A stretch of 64,000 nucleotides of DNA from Spirodela intermedia (Eukaryota > Streptophyta > Magnoliopsida > Alismatales > Araceae). Below, piece by piece: positions 47,001 through 63,224 of the stretch; positions within the stretch are counted from its first letter, which is position 1, and each line of letters opens with the position of its first letter. The translations under genes and the position numbers were made by a program. The stretch is from positions 2,388,501-2,452,500 of the forward strand of contig LR746275.1 in assembly GCA_902729315.2 (NCBI GenBank), read 5' to 3'. Under the pieces are notes generated by a model, which did not search any database, had not been told where the DNA came from, and saw only the letters and a program-made list of their open reading frames with translations.

Positions 47001-50000
47001 TTCCATTCAAATAAGTCTAGACCCCGACAGCAAAAAAAACCTTCGCCCTTGTGTACATAATGAAACTTTCGAATGCTAGATATACTCTATGGGACGTCAG
47101 CATCGAAAAAGATGGGGGAGTTTTACCTATACGGGCATTCGTTCATTTATTGTAGAGGAAAGTGTTCCTTATATGCTTAGAAAATGTTTTGTGCCAAAAA
47201 AAAATTCTTGTGGTTTCCCTCTTGAAGTCAACACATTTGCCTAAACATGCATGCATGTAAGCAAAAGCTCTTTGTTTTATGTTCAAATAGGCTAACGCTT
47301 GGTTAAATATTTGGTTTAAAACTAAGAAGCTTTTGCTTGATATGCTAGTGTAGTTGGTCAATTGGTCATAGTTTTGACACGGAAGCTTGTATCATATGCA
47401 AATGTTTAGTAATGTCTCCAAAAAAATATAATCATTTACAGCTAAATTTGTTCAAAAACCAGTGTTTTACGCAGCCTATATTCTCCACTCGGCGTTTTTT
47501 ATCTTCTTAGATTCGTCTTGATTGTATTTGTTACGACAAACGGAATAAAAAAAAATCTTTCCGTGCAACATTGTGCCAAGAAAGATGTTACTTTTGACTA
47601 TCATGCTTCCCGGTATATATGTACTCAATCAATGAAGGTGACAACGATTTAATATCAAAAATTATTTGAGCCATTTAGGAATCACGTTTCGAACTATTTT
47701 TAACTTTTTGGTGTCGCATTGGGAAAGATAGTTTCTGCTTAGTTTGTGTTTCTAATTGCAAGTATGCATTGTCAAACTAATGGATGCTGACACAGTCCAC
47801 ACAATCCAACTGGTAAAGTTTTCTCAACGGAAGAGCTTGAAGCCATTGCCAAAGCTTGCTGCACAATGGATTGTGTTGCTATTACAGATGAAGTATGCTT
47901 TCTTTTCTTCAGAGAAAATCAACACGGTTCCTTTTTAACGATTTATTCAACAATCTTTGGGTTTTGTATTCTGTGGCTCGTGATTTTATGGAATATATGT
48001 ATTGAAATAAGATTGGAGCTTTTTAAGAAAGAAATGAAATCTCTGGCAATGATCTCAAAGTAAGCATCCTTTCTCCTGGAAACCAAGGTGAGAATGATAC
48101 AAGCTTCAAATTTCTGTGTCTCAAAAGTGAACTATTGGATAGAATATTGGAGGTTGAGTATTGAAAGAAGTTTGTGTAGAAATTGAGCTATGGTTGGGTT
48201 TGATTAAAATATGGATCTGCTCTCTAGGAGATGAAAAGGAGGCTTGTGTTTCTGTGTGGTAGACCTGTAAATTTTGCTCCAGCTATCCCCTCCGAGTGGA
48301 TCCAATGTTGCTGAATCTTTGGTTTACTTTGATGAGTTATCAGGCGTCTGTCTGACTACAATAGAAAGTAATGATTTGAATTAACGGAATAATGACTTGA
48401 TCTTGTGAAACGGTCGTGTATGATTCGTGGCTTGCTAAGGATAATGTAGACATTCAAAGATGAAATCGAGCTCAGCGTTAGCAATGGGAAGGCGTCCATT
48501 CGTAGGAACCTTGTTGGCTTCTTACTTGGGAAGCGTGTCCTACTCTAACGGTCAATTGTTTCAGGATTTAACAAGAAAGCAAGTATGATAAAACAGTTGA
48601 GTTTGGATTCAACTCTCGAAAGAATAAAACACTTGGCATTTAAGCAGATCAACGTATGCATTATTTTTATTTCTTTTCCCAGTATTGCTGATCTATCAAC
48701 CTTGGTTCGGGCTTTGACTTGTTTTTACATAGATTGTTAAATGAACTACATCACTCATAAATTCGCCCAAGCATAAATTTTCATAGGACGCATGAATGTG
48801 CTTTTTTCCCTTTGCCATGCTAAAATTTAGTTTACGTATTCATTTGACAAAATTGTAAGGATATGGAAACATGTTCGCCGATAATTTGTATTGGTAAGCT
48901 TGTGGAAAAGTGGAATTGAAAAAATGGGTTTTCCCGATAACTCTATATTTGTTTATTTTACCTTTTAAAGCTGTAAAAATGCTTCTGAAAAAATTACCGT
49001 AGGATAATGTTCTATTTTCTCCACAGGTATATGAATTCATAACGTTTGAAAGGAAGAAGCACTCATCAATCGCCTCCTTTCCAGGGATGCAAGAACGAAC
49101 AATTATAACGTCATCCTTGTCTAAAACTTTTAGTGTCACTGGTAAGACATTTGGAGTAGGTTTTTCGTATTGTCACTGTTACTCATGTCAAGTTCGGTTT
49201 TATAATACCATCATACCGGCTCCAAAGTCAATAATCTACTCGATTACAATCATGATGTGATCTTGAAAGGTAGTAGAGGTCTTGTGCCGGTCGTTTTTTC
49301 TTTTTTATACACATGGTTTCAGATTTGAAATGGAGAGATAAATTTTGGATGAGAATTCGAAAATTATTCGAACTTCAGTAAGGAGAAAGGAGACGAATTA
49401 TGCGCTCAGAAACTCGAAGACATATCATGACACGATTAGATTTTCCAATAGGAGGAATCATTCCCAATACCATTAAACTTTTCATGCTGCTTTTTCTGTC
49501 ATATTTTTGGAGATTCGGCCTCAGGGTTTCCTCCTTCATTCTAATTTGTGTCCCTCCATTTCCTTTCTGAGATATAATCATTCGGCCATCCAAACTGTTT
49601 TCAGGTTGGAGGATTGGTTGGGCAATGGCACCTGCTGTCTTTGCATCTGCGATAAGGAACATACACATCAAACTCACTGATTCAGCCCCAGCACCTTTCC
49701 AGGAAGCCGCCTTGACTGCTCTGAGCAGCCCACCTCAATACTTCGAGTCGCTGAGAAAAGTTAGAACTCGATTCCGACATGATCAGAGCTACCGATTGTC
49801 TGCACTGATTTGTCTCACAAATACCCATTTTATCTTCCCGGTTATTGCTCATATGTCAGGACTACGAAGCAAGGAGAGATCACAGTATCCAAATGCTGGT
49901 GGCGTTCGGCTTTGGAGTCCAGTTCAGGCCTCAGGGTTCCTTCTTCGTTTTCGCAGAGCTCCCAGGGGACTGGATATCGTCTGATGTATGGTTTCTCCCA

Positions 50001-50319
50001 TCTCCCCTACTCATCTCTCAGACTTTGCTTCCATTTTCTGCTTGAGGATTCATGGGTTCCTCCTCATCAGTCCATTTCGTGCTACTTACGGAGTAAAAAC
50101 TGTGATTCGTAGGTGGAATTTGTTGAGGCCCTGATTAAGAAGGCTGGGATCGCTGCTGTTCCCGGCTGCGGGTTCTTCCACACGCCCTCAGATGGCCAAC
50201 AGCATCAGAGAAGGTATGTGAGATTTGCTTTCTGCAAGAGCATGGCTACTCTTACCGCAGCAGCTGAGAGGATGAGTGAGCTAGTCGGCATTACAGACGA
50301 CATTATATTCAGAAAGTAA
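44089..50319 (+). CDS. PLP-dependent aminotransferase, kynurenine aminotransferase-like
   Basis: Exons 44089-44270, 45311-45441, 45542-45627, 45815-45909, 47796-47892, 49027-49141, 49605-49759, 49860-49985, 50113-50319; 1194 nt, 397 residues, the usual class I/II size. Fold-type I landmarks: INLAEGFPDFPAP, NQYRHVQG, CGQTEAFAAAVFA, SPGDEVLLFDPCYETYE, NSPHNPTGK (substrate-side Asn), AITDEVYEF (Asp to the PLP pyridine N), SSLSKTFSVTGWRIGW with the Schiff-base Lys near 230, and RYVRFAFCK with the C-terminal Arg that holds the substrate carboxylate. Relatives transfer the amino group of kynurenine, glutamine, methionine or aromatic amino acids to 2-oxo acids; the substrate cannot be chosen from sequence. 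No clear N-terminal targeting peptide is present from this ATG, so a cytosolic enzyme is likely. Upstream frame is open but has no ATG. Confidence 0.93.
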
Positions 50320-50320
50320 G

Positions 50321-50716
50321 GAGTAGCTGATATGAAGGAGAAACATAGATTGTGGCTATTCATGGTAGAAGAGCACTTATCATCAATTAGCAGTGAAGAC
50401 TTTTTATGATCCACATCACGTCAAGGTTTGACTATTTCACCCTGAAAACCGGCGATCTCCCTCCCTGCAAACATTAGGATAAGTAGATATCTGCCTTTGA
50501 CTTTTTGGGTTGGACTTTGAGTAGCTGATATGAAGGAGAAACATGATTGTGGCTGTTCATGGTAGAAAACCACTTATCGTCAATTAGCCGTGACGATTTG
50601 TTATGATCCGCATCACATCAAGGTTTGACTATTTCACCCTGAAAACCGACAATCTCCCTCCCTGCAAACATTAGGATAAGTAAACATCTACCTTCGACTT
50701 TTTGGGTTGAACTTTG
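50321..50716. repeat. Two-copy tandem duplication, 198-bp period, directly after the aminotransferase stop
   Basis: Copies start at 50321 and 50519 (GAGTAGCTGATATGAAGGAG) and run through TGACTATTTCACCCTGAAAA and CTCCCTCCCTGCAAACATTA to GACTTTTTGGGTT. They differ by scattered substitutions. The first copy begins two bases after the stop codon, so both probably lie in the 3' UTR or across the polyadenylation zone. Confidence 0.93.
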
Positions 50717-51306
50717 ACTTACGAAAACTTAGTGCCTTTAATGCCCTGGCTAGCTCGAAATATTGGATCAGACCTGGACCATGGTGAGCTCTAACAGGGT
50801 TCATTCTCAGCTCGAGGTTAGAAAGTCCGAAAGATATGCCCAAAGGCAACTCCTTTGACCCAGATTGAGCCCAGAGAAAATCAGCCCAAAAAGGGTTAGT
50901 TCACGGTCAACGACATGTGTTCAGACAGGAGTCCACCCATTCACACGATGAAGTTTCTGGAGTCAACATGGATGGGACCCAGAAGCCGGAGGCTTCCGAT
51001 CGGGAAACTTCCGGGGATAAATAATGTTCCTTATTTAAGATAATTACGAGGATTTGGGTATCCCCGTAGGAAGAAATTAACACCTCTGATGATATTAGAC
51101 TCTGACACGAGTGATCACCTTCGCCCGAGTCGGACTCGTCGTCCAGCTCGTCCCGGCCCCACCCATTTCGGTCAACAGTTTTTTTTTATTTTTTTACTAA
51201 TAATGAATTGCCTTGCCAGCGTGATCCATGACTTCCCAGATGCATAATTAGGAGGAGGGCTTTATTACTCTCTTCGCCGCCGTTCGTTCCCCCAGATACC
51301 CCGTCG

Positions 51307-51309
<3 letters not shown>

Positions 51310-51341
<32 letters not shown>
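51310..51341. repeat. (CT)n tract in the DUF3511 leader
   Basis: Pure CT run on the sense strand, ending about 45 bp before the ATG. Confidence 0.9.
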
Positions 51342-51342
<1 letters not shown>

Positions 51343-51385
51343 GTTTTAGCCCTCCTCCTCACCCCTGTGGAGAGGGGCGACGGAG

Positions 51386-51691
51386 ATGGGGGACTACTAC
51401 GGCTACGGCTCCGGCTCCGGCGATCGGAGGCAGCCGGAGCACGGCGCCAGCCACACTCAGATCGTCCCCTACCTGCCGCCGCGGCCGCCATCGCCGGACC
51501 CACCGCCGCCGGCGAAGGCCTCCGGCGGGGCTGCGGTGTGGGGCTGCTTCTCCGGGGACCCGGAGATGAAGCGGCGGCGGAGGGTGGCGAGCTACAAGGC
51601 CTACGCCGTCGAGGGCAAGGTCAAGTCCTCCATCCGCAGGGGATTCCGCTGGATCAAGCACAGGTGTTCGGAGATCATCCGTGGCTGGTGA
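51386..51691 (+). CDS. DUF3511 family small protein
   Basis: A single exon codes 101 residues. The N-terminal half is Gly/Tyr- and Pro-rich (YYGYGSGSGD, later PPRPPSPDPPPPAK) and probably disordered. The C-terminal 45 residues carry the DUF3511 pattern: WGCFSGDPEMKRRRRVASYK, then AYAVEGKVKSSIRRGFRWIK and a Cys-Ser-Glu-Ile-Ile ending in Gly-Trp. The family is plant-specific, highly basic at the C-terminus and of unknown function. Length and intronless structure are normal. The basic tail could direct nuclear or nucleic-acid association, but that is a guess. Confidence 0.93.
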   Translation: MGDYYGYGSGSGDRRQPEHGASHTQIVPYLPPRPPSPDPPPPAKASGGAAVWGCFSGDPEMKRRRRVASYKAYAVEGKVKSSIRRGFRWIKHRCSEIIRGW

Positions 51692-53983
51692 GAGCTCGAC
51701 GGGGGCGGGGTTCACGTCGCTCTCCGGCGACCTCCTCTTCTCTTCCTCCTCCCCCCTCCTGAGAGCCCAACTGGTCGTCCGTTGACGTTGACTTTGATCT
51801 TTCTCGCACGTTAATTCGATCTCCCTCCTCCGCGGAAAATAAATTATTTCCTATTTTTATTTTCTGGGGACGTGGTGGTCGCAATGAGCGGCTCCCGGGT
51901 GATCTGCCGGGGATTCGGCGCATACAGAATCTAACCCGGGAACGGCTGTCGATGTGCCACCCAGCCCAGAGCCCTGCCCAAACCGAATTTTCGAGGCTCC
52001 CAATTAATTTATGAATGAAGAAGAGGACCGGGTCATCCTCCACCCACCAGAGTCCGTCTCTCTCTCTCTCTCTCTCTCTACTTATCTTTCTCACACATAC
52101 GATCAGTGGCAAACTTTCTCTGTAACTAAGTGGGTCCTTCGGACTATTTTCTCTACTATCTTTGTAAGTGATTATGCAAAGGTGGAATCTTTTATGACTG
52201 ATTGATAGACTTGTTTTTTATTGTTGCATTTCAAATGATATTTTGATGTGATTTATGATAAAAAAGAAGAAGAAGACAAATTCAAAAGTTTTTTTCTGCC
52301 TTTGGTACAATTGAATGAATGATCTACATACTATCAACAAGAATATTTTGATCACACTTTCAAAAGTGAAGATGGGTGAAGAGATGTTGATCTCAAAACC
52401 CTAATGACCATGGTCAATGGGAATGTACTTCCGAAATGGTCAACCATCTGCAGCCTTGATCATTCTCTCAACATCAAGCAGCATGTATCTTTTGTGGAGA
52501 CTTTGCATAAGCATGTAGATAAGAAGAGAAGTCAAACTAAATTCACACCAAGAAGTTACAAGAGAGAGAAAGGCTCAAATGTTTGTAGCTCACTGCCTTG
52601 GATGATGTAGGGCCCTTTTGTCACTAGTGTTATGTGTCTCACATCTATGGGCACTTTGCATGCCCACACACTCCAATATCATGCCATGTTATGTCATGCA
52701 CCACCATGGGACTCAAGTGGCATATGGGCCTTGCCACTCTATGTTGCATGTCCCACACATGGTTTGCAAAGTAGCACCATATTGTTGTCATGTGGTCATT
52801 GTACTACATTGTGATGTCATACTCCCACATTGTTGTGAACCCATGCTTGCACGTGCTCATGTTGTATGTGTTGCTCTACTTTGTGCCACACTCCCTAGTG
52901 CTTTGGCATCACATTGCCTGTCACTATGCATGTGTGCTCGTGCTATGTGTACAAGATCGCACTCCCTTGTTAATGTTCAACTATTTATGCACTGCACCAT
53001 GTTGTGTTGTGCCATTGTACATTTGGCATGATTGAATGTTGTCTTGTCGTGTGACTCCACACACATGATGTTCTGCCATGCATATTGCGTTATGCATGCA
53101 TGGATGCATGCCATGCATGTTCTCACATACCACTATTTTGTCTAGTGCCAGTTGTTTGGATTTCTTGCCAAGTAGGATTTTATAATTTAGGGGTGTGATA
53201 CTTACCTCTAGGGCCATACTATGGAGGTATAAAAATTTAAAATAAAAATTAATGTATATGTTAAATAATATGGCTATGGAAGACATTTAACTCTTTTTTT
53301 TTCTAATAAATTATTACTGTCATTTATGAACCACTATCCCCAGACATTGGTATGATGTAAGTTGAGAATTGGAGGTGACCTTATTTGGTTGATATTATTA
53401 ACAAATCCAAGTCATCCAACGTTCAAAAAATTAGATTGTCATATAAAGTATTTAGAATTTCATTTGAGATGGTATTTAATCATCCTAATCACAAAAGTTA
53501 AAGTATTGCAATGGGATTTACGTGGTTATCTAATGTTTTAAGGATCATTGACAAAGAGCTTGATATCAGAAGTTGGAAATTTGAAATTCGACCTGATTAA
53601 AACTTAATCATGAAAATCCTCACATTTATTTCCATAAATTTTCGTCCTAATTATTTATCCGACCACAACTCTCTAGTTACTATACCTCATTTCCTCTGTG
53701 GAGAATTGACTTTTAGCTTCGGAGCGAGGACTAGCTTTTCAGGATATTTTTTGTATAATTTAAAATAAATGCAAAGAAAAAGGCTTTTTTAATTTATAAT
53801 CGAATGATTAACAGGTGGGTTCCAATCAATTAATCCAAAAAAGTGCGACGATATTTGTGTAAATTTTTGAGTTTTAGTGGTTGCGCGAGTGCAGAATCTT
53901 CCTTGCCCAACTTTCCCGCCCGTTCCTCGATTCTCCTCCCTCTGTCAACCAGCGGTAACATCACATTCGCAGGAAAGAGAGGA
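51692..53983. other. Intergenic with a biased CAT/TGTG-rich tract
   Basis: Holds the DUF3511 3' UTR, a CT tract (52057-52079), unannotated sequence with weak transposon-like signs (52380-53190) and AT-rich sequence before the helicase gene. No coding gene is supported. Confidence 0.55.
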
Positions 53984-58495
<4,512 letters not shown>

Positions 58496-60899
58496 CCATC
58501 CTGGTTCCTGTTTCTCTCTCTCTCTCTGTCTTTTCTGTCTGCCATTTGAGATCTCGGGTTCTGTAAGTGAAAGAGCGAATCTTATGATGATGTCGGGTGA
58601 TGTTTCTCAATATGGGTCCCATTTAAAGCATGTTAATCTGCCATGTTTACTGTGGGAGAATAATCAGCGAGAGAGAAAAATGGAAGAAATGGGTGGTAAT
58701 TGGGGGCTTGCACCATCGGCCTAGCCTGGTTCAGAAAGGCCCATGGAAGCCTGGAGAGAGAGAGAGAGAGTGAGAGAGAGTCCTAATGGTGGCGGACCCG
58801 AGCAGGTGAGGGGAGGCGGGAACCAGCCGGGTCCATCCGTTCCATCCGTCGGTTTTCTCGAGCATCTCCGGCCAGAACTAGCAAGCCGAGGACGAGGTTT
58901 ACAGGTTCATCATCAGCGCAGAGTATGGCTATCGCTGTAACATCTTCTACGATCCTCCGGATTTCCTGTTCCTCGCTCCTTCCATTCCATCCAATTTCTC
59001 GGATTTCTCGTTCGTAATTTATGCTCAATATACTCTTCCCCTATAGTTCTTGAAAAATCCAGAGGGATACCGATCAACGGGTTTCTCCGGTGGCGGTCAG
59101 GCGGCGCCGGAGGAGCCATGGGCGGCCGACGCTAACAACAGCCATGGGCTCAACAGGAAAGAGATCCCGAAGAAGTCGGCTCAGCCCAGGAACGAGGCAA
59201 GGCTGACAGGAGTCAGACGCCGAAGGGGACAACCGCACGTGGGAAGGCGTGTGCGGCGGATGGATTTTGGTGGGGAACCGTGGCAGACCCGACACCGATG
59301 GAGCACGGCAAGTCTCAGGTCCCCTCGGATCCGATCGGAGCGAGACGGGAGGCGGTCGTCGACACCAGAGGACTTCGGCTATAAAGAGAGAGGGGTCGAA
59401 CGATCATGGGAAAAGGAGGTCGGAAGAGCCTCGTGAAGAACTCCGTTTGGAGGTGGAGACTCGCCATCTCGCATCGGCGACCCCAGGACCTAAGAGGTCT
59501 TGGTTATTTTGTATTCTCTCTCTCTGTATCCCCGTGTCCATCGTCGAGGTTTTCTCTCTCTCCCCTCGGTATCTGGCCTTCCGGCGATAGCCGTCCGGAG
59601 CCCTGGTGCTCGGGAGTTTTTGTATGAGACAGTTTATCTATTGACCCAGCTCGTGTGTTGACGCCTCAGTCAAAGGGTCGTCATCACCTTCCCTCTCTTC
59701 ATACAAGGAAAAAAAAAAGCACCAAAAATCTGTTCTTTATCGTCTCTCTACCATTCAATCAATATAAAATATCGCAGTACATGATTTAATTCGGCCAAGA
59801 AACAAATGGGCACGTTGAAATTTGAGGTTTTTTGCTATTTCCGATTAGAAAGCTCCGAAAGAATTCGTCCCAGGTATCTGTGTTGAGTCAACTCTTTTGG
59901 TAAGTCATTCTGTCGTAGACTAACAACGTCGACCGCTGCAAGAGACTAATGGTTGAGTTAGACTAATTTTACAGGAAAAATAAATATTTTCTTATTATTG
60001 CGGTTTGGTGCCATGGATCGCGTGTTCTTGTCGGAGGTAGCCCATTATTTATTTACGTTCGAGAATGAATATTTTTCACGAACAGCAGCCCAAGTCAACT
60101 CAGAATCTATCTGGGAGAAATCTCGGTCCAACGTCGGCGGGATGTATTTCTGTCTGCTGCCATTTCTCGGATAAACTTATTAGCTCTTCAATGCCGGATT
60201 TAGATATTTATAGATGTAGCCGTTGACCCAAATAGCCAATTTGAGTTCAAACGCAGCGGATTAGGAGTCTTAAATGTATCAGATCCTCCTCTGTGATGGT
60301 TTCTCTCTCATGATCACAGCGAATTCTGCATCTCTCTCTGTCTGTGTCTGTTCCGATATGATTAAAGAGGATCGGTCAAAGGACTCTCCGTCTCCGCAAA
60401 GTCGTCAGTAGAAACGACGCGGAATCATTGCGTTCAGACTCTTTGACCACTGAGCTGATGCGGTCAACGCCGCGCCAGGAGGCCGTCCTCTCAGTCGCGT
60501 CCTCGTGATGCCGAAACCCACCTGGAATAGTAGAAGACTCCTCCGTGCAAGAAGAGGAGGAAGAAAGCCTGTAAATTTTTGCCATCTATGGAGAGCTCGC
60601 CACCAACAGCTATTCCGCCGGCGTAGAGAAACCTGACCATGAGAGAGAAAGAGAGAGAGACAGAGAGCTTTTCCCTTGAATCTGGGGAAAAGCCTGAACA
60701 CCTGCTCGATAAAGCACCCTAGCCATTTCAAGATCTCTGGTTTGGCAAGAACGTTGGGATGTGGACGAGAGGGAGACAGGAGGGGGAGAGGGAGAGAGAG
60801 AGAGAGAGGAAGAGAAGACAACTGTACGTCCAAGAATCTAAACCCTTCGAGGATCACCAGTCTGGCTGAACCTTGAGACGTGGAGAGAGAGATGGAGGG

Positions 60900-61070
60900 A
60901 GACGAGGAGAGAGAGTGACGGTGTCTGACATCTGTATCGAATCCCTGGGTAAGAGATAGAGAGGGAGAGAGAGAGGGGGAGACAGGGACAGAGAGTGAGG
61001 GTGTCAGAGGCATCTATATCGAATCCCTGGGTAAGAGGGACAGAGAGGGAGAGGGAGAGGGATAGAGAGC
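60900..61070. repeat. Short GA-rich tandem repeats, 82-bp period
   Basis: ATCGAATCCCTGGGTAAGAG occurs at 60936 and 61018, each preceded by GTGTC and a CATCT word and followed by GA/GGGA repeats. A further GAGGGTGTC at about 61117 suggests a degenerate extra unit. Confidence 0.8.
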
Positions 61071-61455
61071 GTCAGTGAAATTTCATCTCGTATTAAATTC
61101 AGCATCATACGTAGGAGATGAGGGTGTCGAGCGGGGGCGGTATCTATCTGAAGCTATATGTAGAGCGTGAGACAGAGGAAGAGAGAGAGATCCCCTTTCA
61201 CTTTGACCGTGCGCTCTCCATCCCCGAGCCGTCCCCGTGAGCCCTCGCCTTTCTCAGCACTCCCCCTCTGGTCAGCGTGGGGATGGGAGGCGAGGGATGA
61301 CTTGCGATGAGAATCTAGGGGGGAGGGAGGGAATATACGTACGAAATAGTTCATATGGGTGAGTCTGATATGACTATTTAATAAAAACACGATAAAGTTA
61401 ATAACAATAATATGATAATAGATTTAAAAGATAATCGTCCTACCTCTGTTATCAC

Positions 61456-61466
61456 TATATATATAC
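61456..61466 (+). promoter_or_regulatory. Putative TATA box of the GST gene
   Basis: TATATATATA lies 67 bp before the ATG at 61523 and 43 bp before the ATG at 61499. With transcription starting about 30 bp downstream, the 61523 start would have a leader of about 35 nt and the 61499 start only about 10 nt, favouring 61523. Confidence 0.45.
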
Positions 61467-61522
61467 TGCATACAGTCGAGAACCTCGGCCTCACCCATAT
61501 GGAGCTTCCAAGGGAAGTCGCC

Positions 61523-62379
61523 ATGACTTCTGAGAAGACTTCACCATTGAAGCTCTTCGGGACGTGGTCGAGCTCCTACACCCACAGGGTGCAGCTCGCC
61601 CTGAAGCTGAAGGGCCTCGAGTTCGAGTATGTGGAGGAGGACCTCTCCGCCAAGAGCCCCTCTCTCCTCCTCTACAACCCCGTCCACCAGAAGGTCCCCG
61701 TCCTCCTCCATGGCGGCCGCCCCCTCGCCGAGTCCATCGTCATCCTCCAATACATCGACGAGACGTGGAGAGAGTCCCCTCTGATGCCCGAGGACCCCTA
61801 CGAGAGAGCCATCGTCCGCTTCTGGTGCCACTTCTCTGACGATAAGGTAAGCAAAAAAGCCTCTGCCTCTTCGTCTTCCTCATCCCGGTGCAACTCCGGG
61901 GTTTAGGGTATTAACGGGCCTGTACGACGGTGGCCGACCAGCTGGCCGGGGCGGTGGCTGCTGTCTTCCGCACGACGGCGGAGGAGCAGAAGGCCGCCGT
62001 TGCGGAAGTTCACCAGAATCTGGCGGTGATCGAGGGGGAGCTCCGGGAGGGGCACTTCAAGGGGAGGAGGTTCTTCGGTGGGGAGAAGCTGGGGCTGCTC
62101 GATGTAGTCGTCGGCTGCGGGTCCTTCTGGTTGTCGATCTTCGAAGAGGTGGCGGAGGTGAAGCTGATCGACGAGGAGTCCTTCCCTCTCTTCCATGGAT
62201 GGCTCAGACAGTTCGAGGCGCAGGAGGCCGTGAAGGAGACAATCCCCCCCGCCGACCGGCTTCTGGAGTACGCCAGGGAAGTCCGCCATTATCTCGTCAG
62301 CTTATCATCCCAAGTCAAAGCCACCAGCGATGACAGCGGCAGAGTTAACGTTGACCCTGAGGAGGACAAGGATGGCTGA
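61523..62379 (+). CDS. GSTU: Glutathione S-transferase, tau class
   Basis: Exons 61523-61846 and 61942-62379 code 253 residues; an in-frame ATG at 61499 would add eight. Tau GSTs conjugate glutathione to electrophiles in the cytosol. The N-terminal thioredoxin-like domain starts SPLKLFGTWSSSYTHRVQLA, with the catalytic Ser in the WSSS segment (the usual order is W-x-S-P, so the Pro is missing). KVPVLLHGGRPLAESIVILQ is the glutathione-binding Pro and ES pair. The single intron follows FSDDK, the standard tau position; the acceptor is GACCAG at 61941, and reading through gives DDK-LAGAVAAVFRT as in the family. The helical C-terminal domain is recognised by GRRFFGGEKLGLLDVVVG. The acidic tail (about 25 residues after the last helix, ending EEDKDG) makes the protein longer than the usual 220-230. 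Confidence 0.92.
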
Positions 62380-62510
62380 TAAACTTGGCTTGTTGTGATT
62401 TTCATTACGGGAAGCTGACAGCTGGTGTCCGTGTGTTTTTAGGGGTAATGGCACGTGAGGTTTGTCGTTAAAGGGTTTCGTATCGTTGTCTGATGCTTAA
62501 GGCTTTGTAT

Positions 62511-62511
62511 G

Positions 62512-62566
<55 letters not shown>
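62511..62566. repeat. (CT)n microsatellite in the GST 3' region
   Basis: Long, nearly pure CT run about 130 bp after the GST stop codon. Confidence 0.92.
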
Positions 62567-62568
<2 letters not shown>

Positions 62569-62776
62569 ACTAAGTAAAGTTAAATTGTCGGCCACCAGTA
62601 AGCCCCAATTTGTTCTCTTCCGGGTGTTTGTGCCCGGCGATCGGGAGGAGAATCAGCGGCGAGGGAGGCGCGGGGAAAGCGCCGGGCGAAAGGCCTACAA
62701 AATCTACGTTCCAGCGTCTTTTGGCTTGGCCAGCCACATTCACAAGCATGCGAGAAACTTGTTCCACATGCCTATA

Positions 62777-62813
<37 letters not shown>

Positions 62814-63170
62814 TGGCATGTTGTCGAGGCTCGTGCTGGTCTGCAGATGTCTAAAGAGAGTGAAGCCAGAAATGGTTTCATAGGATGCATGGAGGGCGTA
62901 AGGGAGGGAGGAGAGAGAACAGAAAACCTTGGATACATCGTCAAGTGAGAGAGAGGAGAGGCGTCACGTTGGCTGGTGATAAAACAGAGACGAAGAAGAC
63001 AATCCTACATAGAGACAGTCCTACACGCATAGGTTAGCGTCTCATTTAAGATACGAAGCCTCATGTGGGATACGAGTCTAAGAGAGATATATATATATAT
63101 ATATCTGGATGGTTTTTGTTTGTTTAGTTAGAGAGAAACGCGTGGATCTTAGTGTAGGTATGCATATCTA

Positions 63171-63174
<4 letters not shown>

Positions 63175-63219
<45 letters not shown>
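63175..63219. repeat. (GA)n microsatellite
   Basis: Pure GA run in AT-rich intergenic sequence. Confidence 0.92.

Positions 63220-63224
<5 letters not shown>

Larger units (their letters stand above)
50320..51385. other. Aminotransferase 3' flank and DUF3511 promoter
   Basis: Begins with a 198-bp tandem duplication, then unremarkable sequence and a CT tract (51310-51341) about 45 bp before the DUF3511 ATG. No gene is recognised. Confidence 0.6.
58496..61498. other. Intergenic, helicase to GST
   Basis: About 3 kb without a recognised gene. Has GA tracts near 58761-58787 and 60784-60813 and a GA-rich repetitive block at 60640-61190 containing 82-bp repeats. Frames open here show no family resemblance. 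Confidence 0.6.

Noticed and set aside
52404-52610. Plus-strand frame of 68 codons with an ordinary-looking composition
   Set aside because: No recognised domain and no neighbouring exon. It may be transposon debris and is only mentioned with the CAT-rich tract.
61847-61941. Read-through of the GST intron, or an earlier acceptor at about 61906
   Set aside because: Those frames meet a TAG or TAA before the second domain. Only the acceptor ending at 61941 gives the conserved DDK-LAGAV join.
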